The position numbers were made by a program, and so were the translations under genes. Below, piece by piece: positions 1-8,611 of a stretch of DNA of 64,000 nucleotides. A model generated the notes under the pieces. That model was not told where the DNA came from. It ran no database searches and worked only from the letters and a program-made list of their open reading frames with translations. Origin of the DNA: Sphingobacteriaceae bacterium (lineage in GTDB: Bacteria; Bacteroidota; Bacteroidia; B-17B0; Aurantibacillaceae); assembly GCA_016705695.1 (NCBI GenBank), contig JADJLA010000001.1:248001-312000 (forward strand). Reading direction: 5' to 3'. Position 1 is the stretch's first letter; each line of letters begins with the position of its first letter.

Positions 1-1143
1 GATGGTGAAGAATTTAAACTAGGTGATGTTACAATTAAAGTGTTACATACACCTGGTCATACCATGGAAAGCTCTTGCTTTTTATTAAGAGATGAGAACG
101 GAAAGGATATAGCTTTGTTCAGCGGTGATACATTATTCTTAGGAGATGTTGGTCGCCCCGATCTTGCCCAAAAAGCAGCATCAATGACGCAAGAAGAATT
201 AGCAGGCTTGCTTTACGAATCGTTAACCAAAAAAATAATGCCTTTGGCAGATGATATTACAGTATATCCTGCTCACGGTGCCGGAAGCGCTTGCGGAAAA
301 AACATGATGAAGGAAACCGTAGACACTTTAGGTAATCAAAAGAAAATGAATTACGCCTTGAATCAACCAAACAAAGAGGAATTTATTAAAGCGGTTACCG
401 ATGGTTTATTACCTCCTCCGGCTTATTTTCCAATGAATGTTGCCATGAACAAAAAAGGATATGAGAGTTTTGATAAAGTATTAAGCAATGGAATGAGAGC
501 CCTAAACCCCGATGCGTTTGAAGCCGCGGTAGAAGTTACTGATGCTATTGTTTTAGATACTCGCCCTGCAGCTGATTTTGCAAAAGGATTTATTCCACGT
601 TCCATTAGTATTGGCATCAATGGCGATTTTGCTCCTTGGGTTGGCGCCTTAGTAAAGGATGTAAAACAGTCTCTGTTAATTATTGCACCGCTTGGTATGG
701 AAGAGGAAGTTGTGACACGATTAAGTAGGGTAGGTTTTGATAATATACTTGGTCATTTAGAAGGTGGTTTTGAAGCTTGGAAAGCCACCGGAAAAGAAAC
801 AGATACCGTTGATCGTATTCCGGCAACACAATTTGCAAAAGAGTTTGATGTAAAGGCAGGTAATGTAATTGATGTTAGAAGAGAAAGCGAATACCGTGCA
901 GAGCATGTGGATGAAGCCTTCAATAAACCATTAGATCAAATAAATAATTGGTTTATAGACATGGATGCAAATAAACCTTTTTATATTCATTGTGCAGGAG
1001 GATATAGAAGTATGATTGCAGCGAGTATTTTAAAGTCGCGTGGCGTACATAATTTTAAAGAGGTAGAAGGTGGATTTAAATCTATTGCCGAAACGGCAGT
1101 ACCTAAAACCGATTACGTTTGTCAAAGTAAATTACAAAAGTAA
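1..1143 (+). CDS. MBL-fold hydrolase with two rhodanese domains, persulfide dioxygenase-like (5' partial)
   Basis: The reading frame is open from base 1, so the N-terminus lies outside the window; the GTG at 40 is internal. The visible part starts in the metallo-beta-lactamase fold with HTPGHT (metal-binding His) and GDTLFLGDVGRPDL, the type of motif found in ETHE1/persulfide dioxygenases, followed by YPAHGAGS. Two rhodanese domains follow. The first is degenerate: its active-site loop reads IIAPLGMEE and has no cysteine. The second has a normal loop, HCAGGYRS, with a catalytic Cys. The family oxidises glutathione or other persulfides to sulfite, and the fused rhodanese moves sulfane sulfur to or from thiosulfate. 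A rhodanese lipoprotein starts 5 bp downstream, so the two are probably cotranscribed. The family is clear; the exact substrate is inferred. Confidence 0.88.
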   Translation, partial: DGEEFKLGDVTIKVLHTPGHTMESSCFLLRDENGKDIALFSGDTLFLGDVGRPDLAQKAASMTQEELAGLLYESLTKKIMPLADDITVYPAHGAGSACGKNMMKETVDTLGNQKKMNYALNQPNKEEFIKAVTDGLLPPPAYFPMNVAMNKKGYESFDKVLSNGMRALNPDAFEAAVEVTDAIVLDTRPAADFAKGFIPRSISIGINGDFAPWVGALVKDVKQSLLIIAPLGMEEEVVTRLSRVGFDNILGHLEGGFEAWKATGKETDTVDRIPATQFAKEFDVKAGNVIDVRRESEYRAEHVDEAFNKPLDQINNWFIDMDANKPFYIHCAGGYRSMIAASILKSRGVHNFKEVEGGFKSIAETAVPKTDYVCQSKLQK

Positions 1144-1148
1144 TACAA

Positions 1149-1520
1149 ATGAAAAATAGAAATGGGATGTTGATGTTAACAGTAGCCTTCTCGCTTATAC
1201 TGTTAAGCAATTGCCAATCTCAAACAAATAATAAACAAGAAGTTGAACCACAAAAAAATGAAATCATGAAAAATAAAGAAATAATTGTTGATGTTAGAAG
1301 TCCCGAAGAGTGGGAGTTCGACGGACATGCAGATTGTTCTGTAAACTATCCATTAGACGAGATCCAGGATAAAGTAGAGGATCTCAAAAAGTACGATCAC
1401 ATTGTATTGGTTTGCCGTAGTGGTAACCGTGCAGGTGTGGCCAAAAGGATCCTTGAACAAGCTGGCTTGAAGAATGTCGAGAACAAGGGCCCTTGGCAGA
1501 ATGCCGTTTGCCCGAACTAA
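1149..1520 (+). CDS. rhodanese-like lipoprotein
   Basis: A 123-residue protein. The N-terminal hydrophobic segment ends in a lipobox-like LLSNC, so it is probably exported and lipid-anchored. The rest is a single rhodanese domain with DVRSPEEW and the active loop CRSGNRAG, and it ends in a conserved NKGPWQNAV stretch. It should bind sulfane sulfur as a cysteine persulfide in the periplasm. It lies 5 bp behind the MBL-rhodanese gene and is followed by a hairpin terminator, so it is the last gene of that transcript. Its C-terminus matches the region beyond the premature stop of the rhodanese at 3498, which helps to show that gene is broken. Confidence 0.85.
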   Translation: MKNRNGMLMLTVAFSLILLSNCQSQTNNKQEVEPQKNEIMKNKEIIVDVRSPEEWEFDGHADCSVNYPLDEIQDKVEDLKKYDHIVLVCRSGNRAGVAKRILEQAGLKNVENKGPWQNAVCPN

Positions 1521-1537
1521 TAATTTAACAGTATCAA

Positions 1538-1570
1538 GCGCAGTGTAACAAATGTTACGCTGCGCTTTTT
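1538..1570 (+). terminator. intrinsic terminator after the rhodanese lipoprotein gene
   Basis: GCGCAGTGTAAC and GTTACGCTGCGC (1538-1549 and 1554-1565) form a 12-bp stem with one G-U pair around an AAAT loop, followed by TTTTT. The inner part of the same stem, TGTAAC-AAAT-GTTACG, matches the operator-like motif described in the next entry, so this sequence may serve two roles. Confidence 0.75.
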
Positions 1571-1593
1571 GTTTATTTACTATATTTATCCTA
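1544..1593 (+). promoter_or_regulatory. candidate Crp/Fnr-type activator site and promoter of the multicopper oxidase
   Basis: TGTAAC-AAAT-GTTACG at 1544-1559 is a near-perfect palindrome. A -7-like element TATATTTA (consensus TAnnTTTG) lies at 1581-1588, which puts the start near 1593, the first base of the ATG. The palindrome centre is then 41.5 bp upstream, the usual class II position for a Crp/Fnr activator. No TTTG -33 box is seen. The layout is visible in the sequence; the binding protein, perhaps the regulator at 10377, is inferred. Confidence 0.5.
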
Positions 1594-3329
1594 TGAAAAG
1601 AACTATACTAACAGTATTAGGTTTATTCCTAATTTCAAACTCAGCTTTTTCTCAAACATTCTCAAATTCTTTAGCTATCCCGTCTACTTTAACGGGTACA
1701 AATATTAGTCTATCAATACATACAGGAACCATGGCTTTTTACCCGGGTTTTTCTACCAATAGTATTGGCTTTAACGCGTATAATTATTTAGGACCAACAT
1801 TGATCTTGAACAAAGGCGATTCGGTGCATATTAACGTAACTAATAATTTGATCGATACCACAACTATTCACTGGCACGGAATGCACGTTTCTCCTAAAAA
1901 TGATGGAGGACCTCATACAGTAATTCCGCCGGCAACAACGTGGACACCCAAATTTAAAGTGCGCGATGACGCGGCTATGTTTTGGTATCATTCGCATTTG
2001 CACATGAACACCGCTGCGCAAGTAACAAAAGGCGAAGCGGGTTTAATAATTGTAAAGGATCCTATTGAAGCAGCATTAACGTTGCCTCGCACTTATGGTG
2101 TTGATGATATTCCTTTAGTTGTGCAAACACGAGCGTTTGACGTAAACAAACAATTTGATGCTTTGTCGGCAGTTGATAGTGTGGTTTTGATCAATGGAAC
2201 AAAAAACCCATATACAAATTTACCGGCGCAAGTGGTGCGTTTACGATTAATAAATGCTGCCACCATGCGTTTGTTCAATTTTGGTTTTAGTAATAATGCA
2301 ACGTTTTATCAAATAGTATCCGATGGTGGATTATTGTCGGCGCCAGTTTCAATGACACGCTTACGTTTAGCACCAGGCGAAAGAGCCGAGATCCTTTTAG
2401 ATCTAACAGCGTTACAAACTCAAACTATTTATTTAACCAATTATGGTTCGCAACTCCCCAATGGTTATTATGGTGCCGCAAATCCTGCAGCCATGGGAAT
2501 GGGAACAATTCCAAATTACAGCAGTAATGCTTTCAACGGAACTGATAATGCTATTTTAAAGATCAATGTTGTGGCGCCAACAGCATCTGCTGTAACAACA
2601 ATGCCTTCTACCTTAACAGTAGTTACTCCATTTTTGGCTTCACAGGCAAACAAAACGCGCACAAAAACATTTTCTCCAAAAGTAATGGGACCTGGTGGAG
2701 GATTGAATGGGCCGTTTGTGATCAACGGAATGTCGTTTGACATGATGATGATCAATGATACTGTGCCGTTTAATAACATAGAAGTTTGGAATCTTACAAA
2801 TAATACAGCCATTGCACATCCATTTCATATTCATGATGTGCAATTTTATATTTTGGATATTAATGGATCGGCACCACCTGCAAATATGGCCGGTAAAAAA
2901 GATGTGGTGGTTGTACCGGCTCAACAAACTGTAAAGTTCATTACAAAATTTGATGATTTTACTGATCATATGACTCCTTACATGTACCATTGCCATATGT
3001 TAGTTCACGAGGATGAAGGTATGATGGGGCAATTTTTAGTTTGGGATTATCTAACCGATATTAAGAAGAATTACAACTCAATCGAGTCGATAAAAGCATA
3101 TCCAAATCCAGCTTCATCTTCGTGGATAATAAAAGTGGATGATAAGGACCCAATTTTAGGATATAAGTTGACTAATGCATTAGGTAAGGATGTACGAATA
3201 GTAAATGATTTAGATCTTAACTATGCAAAGGAAATTGAGATAGATACCAAAGAACTAAGCCAAGGTGTTTATTATCTTAATGTATATACAAAAGTAAATA
3301 GAGGTACGGTTAAATTGATTAAACAGTAA
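1593..3329 (+). CDS. multicopper oxidase with T9SS sorting domain
   Basis: The ATG at 1593 begins a clear signal peptide (MKRTILTVLGLFLISNSAFSQ). The in-frame TTG further upstream lies inside the terminator stem and is rejected. All four copper-ligand motifs are present: HWHGMH, HSHLH, HPFHIH, and HCHMLVHEDEGMM with the axial Met of a type 1 site. The protein should couple oxidation of a phenolic, metal or other reductant to reduction of O2 to water outside the cytoplasm. The last 80 or so residues (YPNPASSSW to GVYYLNVYT) form a type A T9SS C-terminal domain, so it is likely sent to the cell surface or medium. The gene stands alone between two rhodanese genes; its link with sulfur metabolism is positional. 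Confidence 0.9.
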   Translation: MKRTILTVLGLFLISNSAFSQTFSNSLAIPSTLTGTNISLSIHTGTMAFYPGFSTNSIGFNAYNYLGPTLILNKGDSVHINVTNNLIDTTTIHWHGMHVSPKNDGGPHTVIPPATTWTPKFKVRDDAAMFWYHSHLHMNTAAQVTKGEAGLIIVKDPIEAALTLPRTYGVDDIPLVVQTRAFDVNKQFDALSAVDSVVLINGTKNPYTNLPAQVVRLRLINAATMRLFNFGFSNNATFYQIVSDGGLLSAPVSMTRLRLAPGERAEILLDLTALQTQTIYLTNYGSQLPNGYYGAANPAAMGMGTIPNYSSNAFNGTDNAILKINVVAPTASAVTTMPSTLTVVTPFLASQANKTRTKTFSPKVMGPGGGLNGPFVINGMSFDMMMINDTVPFNNIEVWNLTNNTAIAHPFHIHDVQFYILDINGSAPPANMAGKKDVVVVPAQQTVKFITKFDDFTDHMTPYMYHCHMLVHEDEGMMGQFLVWDYLTDIKKNYNSIESIKAYPNPASSSWIIKVDDKDPILGYKLTNALGKDVRIVNDLDLNYAKEIEIDTKELSQGVYYLNVYTKVNRGTVKLIKQ

Positions 3330-3437
3330 TTAACGATCCTTCTCTCGCAATTCATTCTTATTTGTACCCACTCTATGGCGCAACGCCAGAAAGGGCTTTG
3401 TTACTTTTTCTAAATTGAACTTATAAATCAAACTCAA

Positions 3438-3488
3438 TGTAACTTTTGTAACCGTTACAAGCCTTTTTCCCTTCGTAAATTTGTAAAA
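3438..3488 (+). promoter_or_regulatory. candidate activator site and promoter of the sulfur operon
   Basis: TGTAACTTTTGTAACC at 3438-3453 keeps 10 of 12 positions of TGTAAC-N4-GTTACA and overlaps a second small palindrome TGTAAC-C-GTTACA (3447-3459). A perfect -7 element TAAATTTG sits at 3476-3483, predicting a start near 3488, so the site centre is about 42.5 bp upstream. No -33 TTTG lies at the usual spacing. The ATG of the first gene is at 3498. Confidence 0.45.
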
Positions 3489-3497
3489 AACAAAACT

Positions 3498-3806
3498 ATG
3501 TTATCACTATTAAAAAAATTATTCGGTTCGGAATCTGTTGATCTGGCCGCTTTGCTAGCCGATGGAGCTGCAATTGTGGATGTAAGAAGTCGCGGCGAAT
3601 TTACAGGCGGACACGCAAAGGGTTCGGTAAATATTCCATTGGAGCAAATTGCTTCACAAGCCGATAAGCTTAAAAAAATGAAGCATGTGATTGTGTGCTG
3701 CCGAAGCGGTAACCGAAGTGGCATGGCAAAAGAACTTTAAGCCAAAGGCTTAACTAATGTGGTTAATGGCGGAAGTTGGCAAAATGTAAAACAATATCAA
3801 AAATAA
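3498..3806 (+). pseudogene. rhodanese domain protein with an in-frame TAA
   Basis: A small single-domain rhodanese with DVRSRGEF and the active loop CCRSGNRSG. Translation stops at TAA (3738-3740) after MAKEL. The same frame then continues, without a shift, through AKGLTNVVNGGSWQN to a second stop at 3804-3806, two bases before the next ATG. That tail matches the C-terminus of the rhodanese lipoprotein at 1149. A single substitution, for example from CAA or AAA, explains the stop. The catalytic Cys lies before the stop, but the last part of the fold is lost. It is the first gene of the likely operon 3498-10338. It may be a real nonsense mutation or a consensus error. Confidence 0.75.
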
Positions 3807-3807
3807 A

Positions 3808-4635
3808 ATGACATCATTAAAAGTATTGATACCAACCGATTTTTCGGTGCAAGCAGAATATGCTTACCTCATGGTAAAAAAGTTGGAAGAGAAAATTCCG
3901 GTGGAAATTCATTTTTTGCATGTATTAAGTGTGCCCGATACCGTGGGCATGGATATGAATGGCAACATTCAAACCTGCGGAGAGATAAGTGTTGATTTTG
4001 TGGTTTCACAAAAAGACATTGCTTTAAGAAAGCTAAACAACCTTAAAAAAATATATGGCAATGACATAAATGTACATTTGGAGTTAGGGAAGCTTACTGA
4101 GAAGATCGTTTCTTTTTCAAAAACCAATGGCTTTGATCTTATTGTTATGGGCACAAAAGGTGCCTGGGGTTTAAAAGAAAAATTATCGGGCTCAGAAACA
4201 CAAATGATAGCTCGCCAGTCGCAAGTGCCACTACTGTCACTCATGTGCGATCGATCTGATCTAATAATAGAGAATATCTTATTAGTTCACGATTTCAGAA
4301 CTGTAAGAAAGGAGAATTTATCTCTATTGCATAAATTGATCGTGGCGTTCAATACTAAAACACATTTTCTGCAGATCATTTTTAGTGAGAGTGAAAGAGC
4401 GGCCATCGAAATGTCTATGGATAAGTTCGCTACAGAGAATTCAATAAGCAATTATGATAAGCATTTTTTGATAGACAAGGATATTGAAAATGGCGTTGTT
4501 CATTTCAATCAAATGCACGAAATGGACGTTGTTTGTATGGGCACGCATGGTAAAGGTGGATTATTCCACACAAGTGCAACCGAAAAATTAGTGAATCATT
4601 TATTTAAACCAATTATTTCATTTCATATAAATTAA
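3808..4635 (+). CDS. tandem universal stress protein (UspA family)
   Basis: A 275-residue cytoplasmic protein made of two Usp domains. Each carries the ATP-binding type signature near its end: MGTKGAWGLKEKLSGSET in the first half and MGTHGKGGLFHTSATEKL in the second. The second fits G-x2-G-x9-G(S/T) better. The family binds nucleotides and acts in stress adaptation; a precise role cannot be read here. It starts 1 bp after the final stop of the rhodanese frame and ends 2 bp before the transporter gene, so it belongs to the same operon. Confidence 0.85.
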   Translation: MTSLKVLIPTDFSVQAEYAYLMVKKLEEKIPVEIHFLHVLSVPDTVGMDMNGNIQTCGEISVDFVVSQKDIALRKLNNLKKIYGNDINVHLELGKLTEKIVSFSKTNGFDLIVMGTKGAWGLKEKLSGSETQMIARQSQVPLLSLMCDRSDLIIENILLVHDFRTVRKENLSLLHKLIVAFNTKTHFLQIIFSESERAAIEMSMDKFATENSISNYDKHFLIDKDIENGVVHFNQMHEMDVVCMGTHGKGGLFHTSATEKLVNHLFKPIISFHIN

Positions 4636-4637
4636 AT

Positions 4638-5195
4638 ATGTTAGAGTTCATTCAACAACCTTGGTCTTGGTATATTTCCGGCGCTTTGATTGCAGGGATT
4701 ATGTTTCTGTTATTATTCTTTGGTCAATCATTCGGGTTTTCCTCTAATTTGCGTACTATTTGCGCTGCCGGAGGTGGAGGTAAATTAGTGAAATTCTTCG
4801 ACTTCAATTGGAAGAGTCAACTTTGGAATTTGGTATTTTTACTAGGAGCAATATTAGGTGGCTTCATTGCTTCTCAATTTCTTTCAAGCGGAGGGGCGGT
4901 AATAATTTCTGAGAATACAATCGCCGATCTTTCTAAATTGGGTATTGCAGCACCTATATCAGCTCAGCCAAATGAATTATTTAGCCTGGAGGCTTTATTT
5001 TCACTGAAAGGATTTTTAATTCTTGCCTTTGGTGGTTTATTGGTTGGTTTTGGTTCGCGTTATGCAGGTGGATGTACTTCCGGTCATGCCATTAGCGGAT
5101 TATCAGACCTGCAGCTGCCATCACTTATTGCGGTTATTGGTTTTTTTGTGGGCGGCTTATTAATGACATTTGTTTTATTACCTTTAATACTATAG
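4638..5195 (+). CDS. YeeE/YedE (DUF395) sulfur-compound transporter, larger half
   Basis: A 185-residue membrane protein with about four or five hydrophobic segments. It holds the family motif GGCTSGHAISGLSDLQLPS, whose cysteine in related TsuA/YeeE proteins relays thiosulfate through the membrane. The adjacent gene encodes a second, shorter piece with the other signature, a split arrangement common in bacteria that process reduced sulfur. Uptake of thiosulfate or a related sulfur species is the likely role, inferred from the family. Spacing to its neighbours is 2-3 bp. Confidence 0.88.
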   Translation: MLEFIQQPWSWYISGALIAGIMFLLLFFGQSFGFSSNLRTICAAGGGGKLVKFFDFNWKSQLWNLVFLLGAILGGFIASQFLSSGGAVIISENTIADLSKLGIAAPISAQPNELFSLEALFSLKGFLILAFGGLLVGFGSRYAGGCTSGHAISGLSDLQLPSLIAVIGFFVGGLLMTFVLLPLIL

Positions 5196-5198
5196 AAA

Positions 5199-5612
5199 AT
5201 GAAGTTCGTAAAGTTTTTAATAGCCGGTGCTCTCTTTGGAGTTGTTATGGCAAAGTCTGAAGCTTTCTCATGGTTTAGAATTCAAGAGATGTTTCGTTTT
5301 CAATCATTTCATATGTATGGAATAATTGGAACAGCTGTTATACTAGGTGCAATAGGCGTTTATTTTATAAAAAAGTACAACATGCGAGACCTTAACGGAA
5401 ATCCTATTATGTTCTTTCCAAAGGATAGATCTACAAAAAGATATTTGATAGGAGGCACTATTTTTGGATTAGGATGGGCTTTAAGTGGCGCTTGCCCGGG
5501 CCCAATGGTGGTAAACATAGGTTATGGTTACCTAACAATGATCATTGTTTTTGGTTTTGCAATAGTAGGAACTTTTTTATACGGCGCTATAAAAGATAAA
5601 TTACCTCATTAG
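5199..5612 (+). CDS. YeeE/YedE (DUF395) sulfur-compound transporter, smaller half
   Basis: A 137-residue membrane protein with about four hydrophobic segments and the motif GWALSGACPGPMVVNIGYG, the second conserved cysteine block of YeeE/YedE. Together with the preceding gene it should form one functional transporter. The start is 3 bp after the stop of the larger half, which favours coupled translation. Confidence 0.88.
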   Translation: MKFVKFLIAGALFGVVMAKSEAFSWFRIQEMFRFQSFHMYGIIGTAVILGAIGVYFIKKYNMRDLNGNPIMFFPKDRSTKRYLIGGTIFGLGWALSGACPGPMVVNIGYGYLTMIIVFGFAIVGTFLYGAIKDKLPH

Positions 5613-5623
5613 ACTTAAATTGT

Positions 5624-6724
5624 ATGAGCGATACTAACAAACACGACGAAAAACTAGCTGCAGCAGTAATTAAGCTTACGCAGATCATTGTATTTCTTGT
5701 AGTAGTAATTATTGCTTTAGTTATTGCTCTTGTAAAGTCTGCACCAGCATCTAAACCGGAAGTAGATTTAGAAGCACCAGTGCCTGATGAATATGGTAAT
5801 TTCACAGAAGCAGGAAAGTTAGAAGCTAAAAGAGTAGCACAAAACACTGTTCAGTATTGGCAAGCACCGGATGAAACAAGTTTAAATGGATTGTCTCAAA
5901 AGGAATCTATACTTTACGGCAAAGAACTTATTGCACACACATCAATTTACTTTGGCGAGAAAGGGAAAATTTTCAATTCAACAAATGGAATGAATTGTCA
6001 GAATTGCCACTTAGATGCCGGAACAAAAGTATTCGGAAATAATTACAGTGCGGTAGCTTCAACATACCCAAAATACAGAGCGCGTTCGGGCGGAATGGAA
6101 AATATTTACAAACGTGTTAACGATTGTTTCGAGCGTAGTTTAAATGGTACGGCACTCGATACGTCTTCAAAAGAAATGCAAGCGATCGTAAATTATATTC
6201 ATTGGTTAGGTAAAGATGTGCCAAAAAATAAAAAGCCAGAAGGTTCAGGATTTAAAGATCTCGCTTTTTTAGATAGAGCTGCTGATCCAGATAAAGGAAA
6301 GAATGTTTATGAAACCAAATGTCAGAGTTGTCATCAGGCAAATGGAGAAGGAATCATGAATGGTGATAGAACGGCATTTACCTATCCTCCGCTCTGGGGA
6401 AATAAAAGTTATAATGATGGCGCGGGATTATATCGCCTATCAAACTTTGCGAAGTACGTAAAATATAATATGCCACTAGGAGCTTCTCACAGTGCAACGC
6501 AAATTACCGATGAAGAAGCTTGGGATGTTGCTGCTTTTGTGAATTCTCAAAAGCGACCAAAAAAAGACATTAAACATGATTGGCCAAGCATTGCCGAAAA
6601 ACCTTTCGATCATCCTTTCGGACCGTTTGACGATGGCTTTAGCGAGAAGCAACATAAATTTGGTCCGTTCAAGCCTATAAGAGAAAAACGGGAAATAATG
6701 AGAAAAGCGAATAGTAAAAAGTAA
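5624..6724 (+). CDS. tsdA: TsdA-like dihaem c-type cytochrome (thiosulfate dehydrogenase family)
   Basis: A 366-residue protein with one N-terminal membrane anchor (about residues 19-37) and two haem c sites: CQNCH (125-129) and CQSCH (233-237). The first domain has the TsdA look: NCQNCHLDAGT, then YPKYRAR and NDCFERSLNG. Cys168 in the last motif fits the unusual Cys axial ligand of TsdA haem 1. TsdA joins two thiosulfates into tetrathionate, or does the reverse, and passes electrons through haem 2. Here it would be tethered to the inner membrane and face the periplasm. The position behind a thiosulfate-type transporter and before dsrE and soxB-like genes supports the call. The preferred reaction direction cannot be told. 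Confidence 0.82.
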   Translation: MSDTNKHDEKLAAAVIKLTQIIVFLVVVIIALVIALVKSAPASKPEVDLEAPVPDEYGNFTEAGKLEAKRVAQNTVQYWQAPDETSLNGLSQKESILYGKELIAHTSIYFGEKGKIFNSTNGMNCQNCHLDAGTKVFGNNYSAVASTYPKYRARSGGMENIYKRVNDCFERSLNGTALDTSSKEMQAIVNYIHWLGKDVPKNKKPEGSGFKDLAFLDRAADPDKGKNVYETKCQSCHQANGEGIMNGDRTAFTYPPLWGNKSYNDGAGLYRLSNFAKYVKYNMPLGASHSATQITDEEAWDVAAFVNSQKRPKKDIKHDWPSIAEKPFDHPFGPFDDGFSEKQHKFGPFKPIREKREIMRKANSKK

Positions 6725-6729
6725 AGAAA

Positions 6730-7173
6730 ATGAAAAAAACGTATAAAGTAATTATTGCGGTTTTAATACTTGTTGTAAATGTGTTTGCGTTAAATTCACA
6801 AACGCCAAATTCAAAAGAGATAAATCCGGAGCATAAGATAATTTTCCAATTAACCTCAGGCGACACCACAGCTCACAAACAATTAATGAAACAGTTCAAT
6901 AATATCTTATCTGTTTCACCAACAACCAAAATAGAAGTTGTGTGTCATGGTGCCGGTTTAGATATGTTAGTTACAGGAAAGACCATCGTGGAAGGTAAAA
7001 TTAAATTGCTTGCCGATAAGGGCGTTGTTTTTAATGCATGTGAGTTTTCGATAAAAGAAAGAAAGGAAGATCGCAGTAAAATAGTTTCGGCAGCAGGTTT
7101 TGTGGCTGCAGGCATTATTGAGATCGTAAGTAAGCAAGAACAGGGTTGGAGTTACATAAAAGCAGGGAATTAG
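6730..7173 (+). CDS. exported DsrE/DsrF-like protein
   Basis: A 147-residue protein with an N-terminal hydrophobic export signal, then a DsrE-like fold. It contains IEVVCHGAGLDML and FNACEFSIKER, each with a cysteine; the second lies where DsrE proteins carry their persulfide-forming Cys. The family relays sulfane sulfur between partners. An exported version next to a TsdA-like cytochrome suggests handling of polysulfide or persulfide in the periplasm, which is an inference. It starts 5 bp after tsdA. Confidence 0.75.
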   Translation: MKKTYKVIIAVLILVVNVFALNSQTPNSKEINPEHKIIFQLTSGDTTAHKQLMKQFNNILSVSPTTKIEVVCHGAGLDMLVTGKTIVEGKIKLLADKGVVFNACEFSIKERKEDRSKIVSAAGFVAAGIIEIVSKQEQGWSYIKAGN

Positions 7174-7178
7174 AAAAA

Positions 7179-8594
7179 ATGAAAAAAGTCCTTTTATATT
7201 TATTTTCGATCAGCGCATTTCATTCTTTCTCACAAGAGAATGGAAATCATCATGGTGCCGATGATCATCATATTGTTTTACGTCCAAAGGATTCAACCTG
7301 TTTAAAAGATTGCTTTTTAAAAGCACATTGGGAAGTGCATTCGCGCACATTCTTTATGAATACCATTAACGAAGGAGATTTGAAAGATGATTACGCTTTA
7401 GCTTCCGGCGCAGGAATCGGCGTGGTAACTCAGCCTATTTACGGTTTTCAAGTTGGCTTAAGCGGATTTTTTATTTATAATCTAATGTCATCAGGAATTG
7501 ATGATCCTGATTCGCTTACCAGACTTTCAAATCGCTACGAATTGGGTTTGTTTGATATTGAACATCCAAGTAATGGAAACGATTTGGATAGATTGGAAGA
7601 ATTGTTTTTGAAATATAACCTTTCAAAAAGTTCAATTACAATAGGGAAGATCAATATCAATACACCTTTTGTGAACCCGCAAGACGGAAGAATGCGTCCT
7701 ACCTTAGAGGAAGGTGTTTGGTTGAATATTGGCGAATCAAAAAAGTTCGGTTTTAATGGCGGATGGATATGGGAAGTATCACCGCGTTCAACGGTGCAAT
7801 GGTTTAGTATGGCAAATTCAATGGGCATAAATCCAATGGGTGTAAATGTTGATGGTACAAGGTCCGATTATCATGAAAATATAGAAAGTGATGGCTTAGG
7901 AATTGCTAATATTTATTTTAAACCAAAAAATAATTTAAAGGTCAGTTTATGGAATGCGTATTTTCATAATGTAATGAATACAGCTATGATAGAGATCAAT
8001 TCGGATAGATCGCTAAGCGAGAGAACAAAGATTTATCAAGGACTCATGTTTGTGCATCAAGATGCTATCAATAATGGGGGTAACGAAGATCAAAAGAAAA
8101 CATACATGAATAAAGGCGCTCGATCAAATGTGATCAGCGCTCAGGTTGGAATTAAGAATAAACGAGGCAATACATCTTTAAACTATACACACATTACGGG
8201 CGACGGACGTTATTTAATGCCTCGTGAATGGGGTAAGGAACCATTTTATACATTTATGCCGCGCGAGCGGAATGAAGGCATGGGAAATGTGCATGCTTTT
8301 ATGGTAAAAACCACACTGAATGCTTTCAATAGTAAATTGAAAACAGGGTTAGCATATGGTTATTATATGTTGCCTGATGTAAGAGATCATCGCTTGAATA
8401 AATATGGAATGCCCTCATACCATCAAATGAATTTTGATGTTGGTTATACGTTCGATAAGTTTTTAAGAGGTTTGGATGTTAAATTTTTAGTAGCGTATAA
8501 ATTAAAGGAAGGTGAAACTTACAATAATTTAAAGTATGTTTACAACAAGGTAAATATGACCAACCTTAATCTCGTTATAGATTTTAAGATCTAA
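7179..8594 (+). CDS. outer-membrane porin-like beta-barrel protein
   Basis: The ATG at 7179 is chosen because it begins a normal signal peptide (MKKVLLYLFSISAFHSFSQ); the frame is open further upstream but overlaps dsrE. The mature N-terminus is histidine-rich (NHHGADDHH). The rest shows alternating strands typical of an OprD-like or related porin, with GDLKDDYALASGAGIG near the start and a terminal strand ending LNLVIDFKI. It may let sulfur compounds cross the outer membrane, judged only from its place between dsrE and the soxB-like gene. No specific porin family could be fixed. Confidence 0.65.
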   Translation: MKKVLLYLFSISAFHSFSQENGNHHGADDHHIVLRPKDSTCLKDCFLKAHWEVHSRTFFMNTINEGDLKDDYALASGAGIGVVTQPIYGFQVGLSGFFIYNLMSSGIDDPDSLTRLSNRYELGLFDIEHPSNGNDLDRLEELFLKYNLSKSSITIGKININTPFVNPQDGRMRPTLEEGVWLNIGESKKFGFNGGWIWEVSPRSTVQWFSMANSMGINPMGVNVDGTRSDYHENIESDGLGIANIYFKPKNNLKVSLWNAYFHNVMNTAMIEINSDRSLSERTKIYQGLMFVHQDAINNGGNEDQKKTYMNKGARSNVISAQVGIKNKRGNTSLNYTHITGDGRYLMPREWGKEPFYTFMPRERNEGMGNVHAFMVKTTLNAFNSKLKTGLAYGYYMLPDVRDHRLNKYGMPSYHQMNFDVGYTFDKFLRGLDVKFLVAYKLKEGETYNNLKYVYNKVNMTNLNLVIDFKI

Positions 8595-8611
8595 ATTAAA
8601 AAAGTGTTGCA

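Noticed and set aside
1569..1592. Earlier TTG start for the multicopper oxidase
   Set aside because: It would lie in the terminator T-run and before the -7 element, and would place eight residues before a perfect signal peptide.
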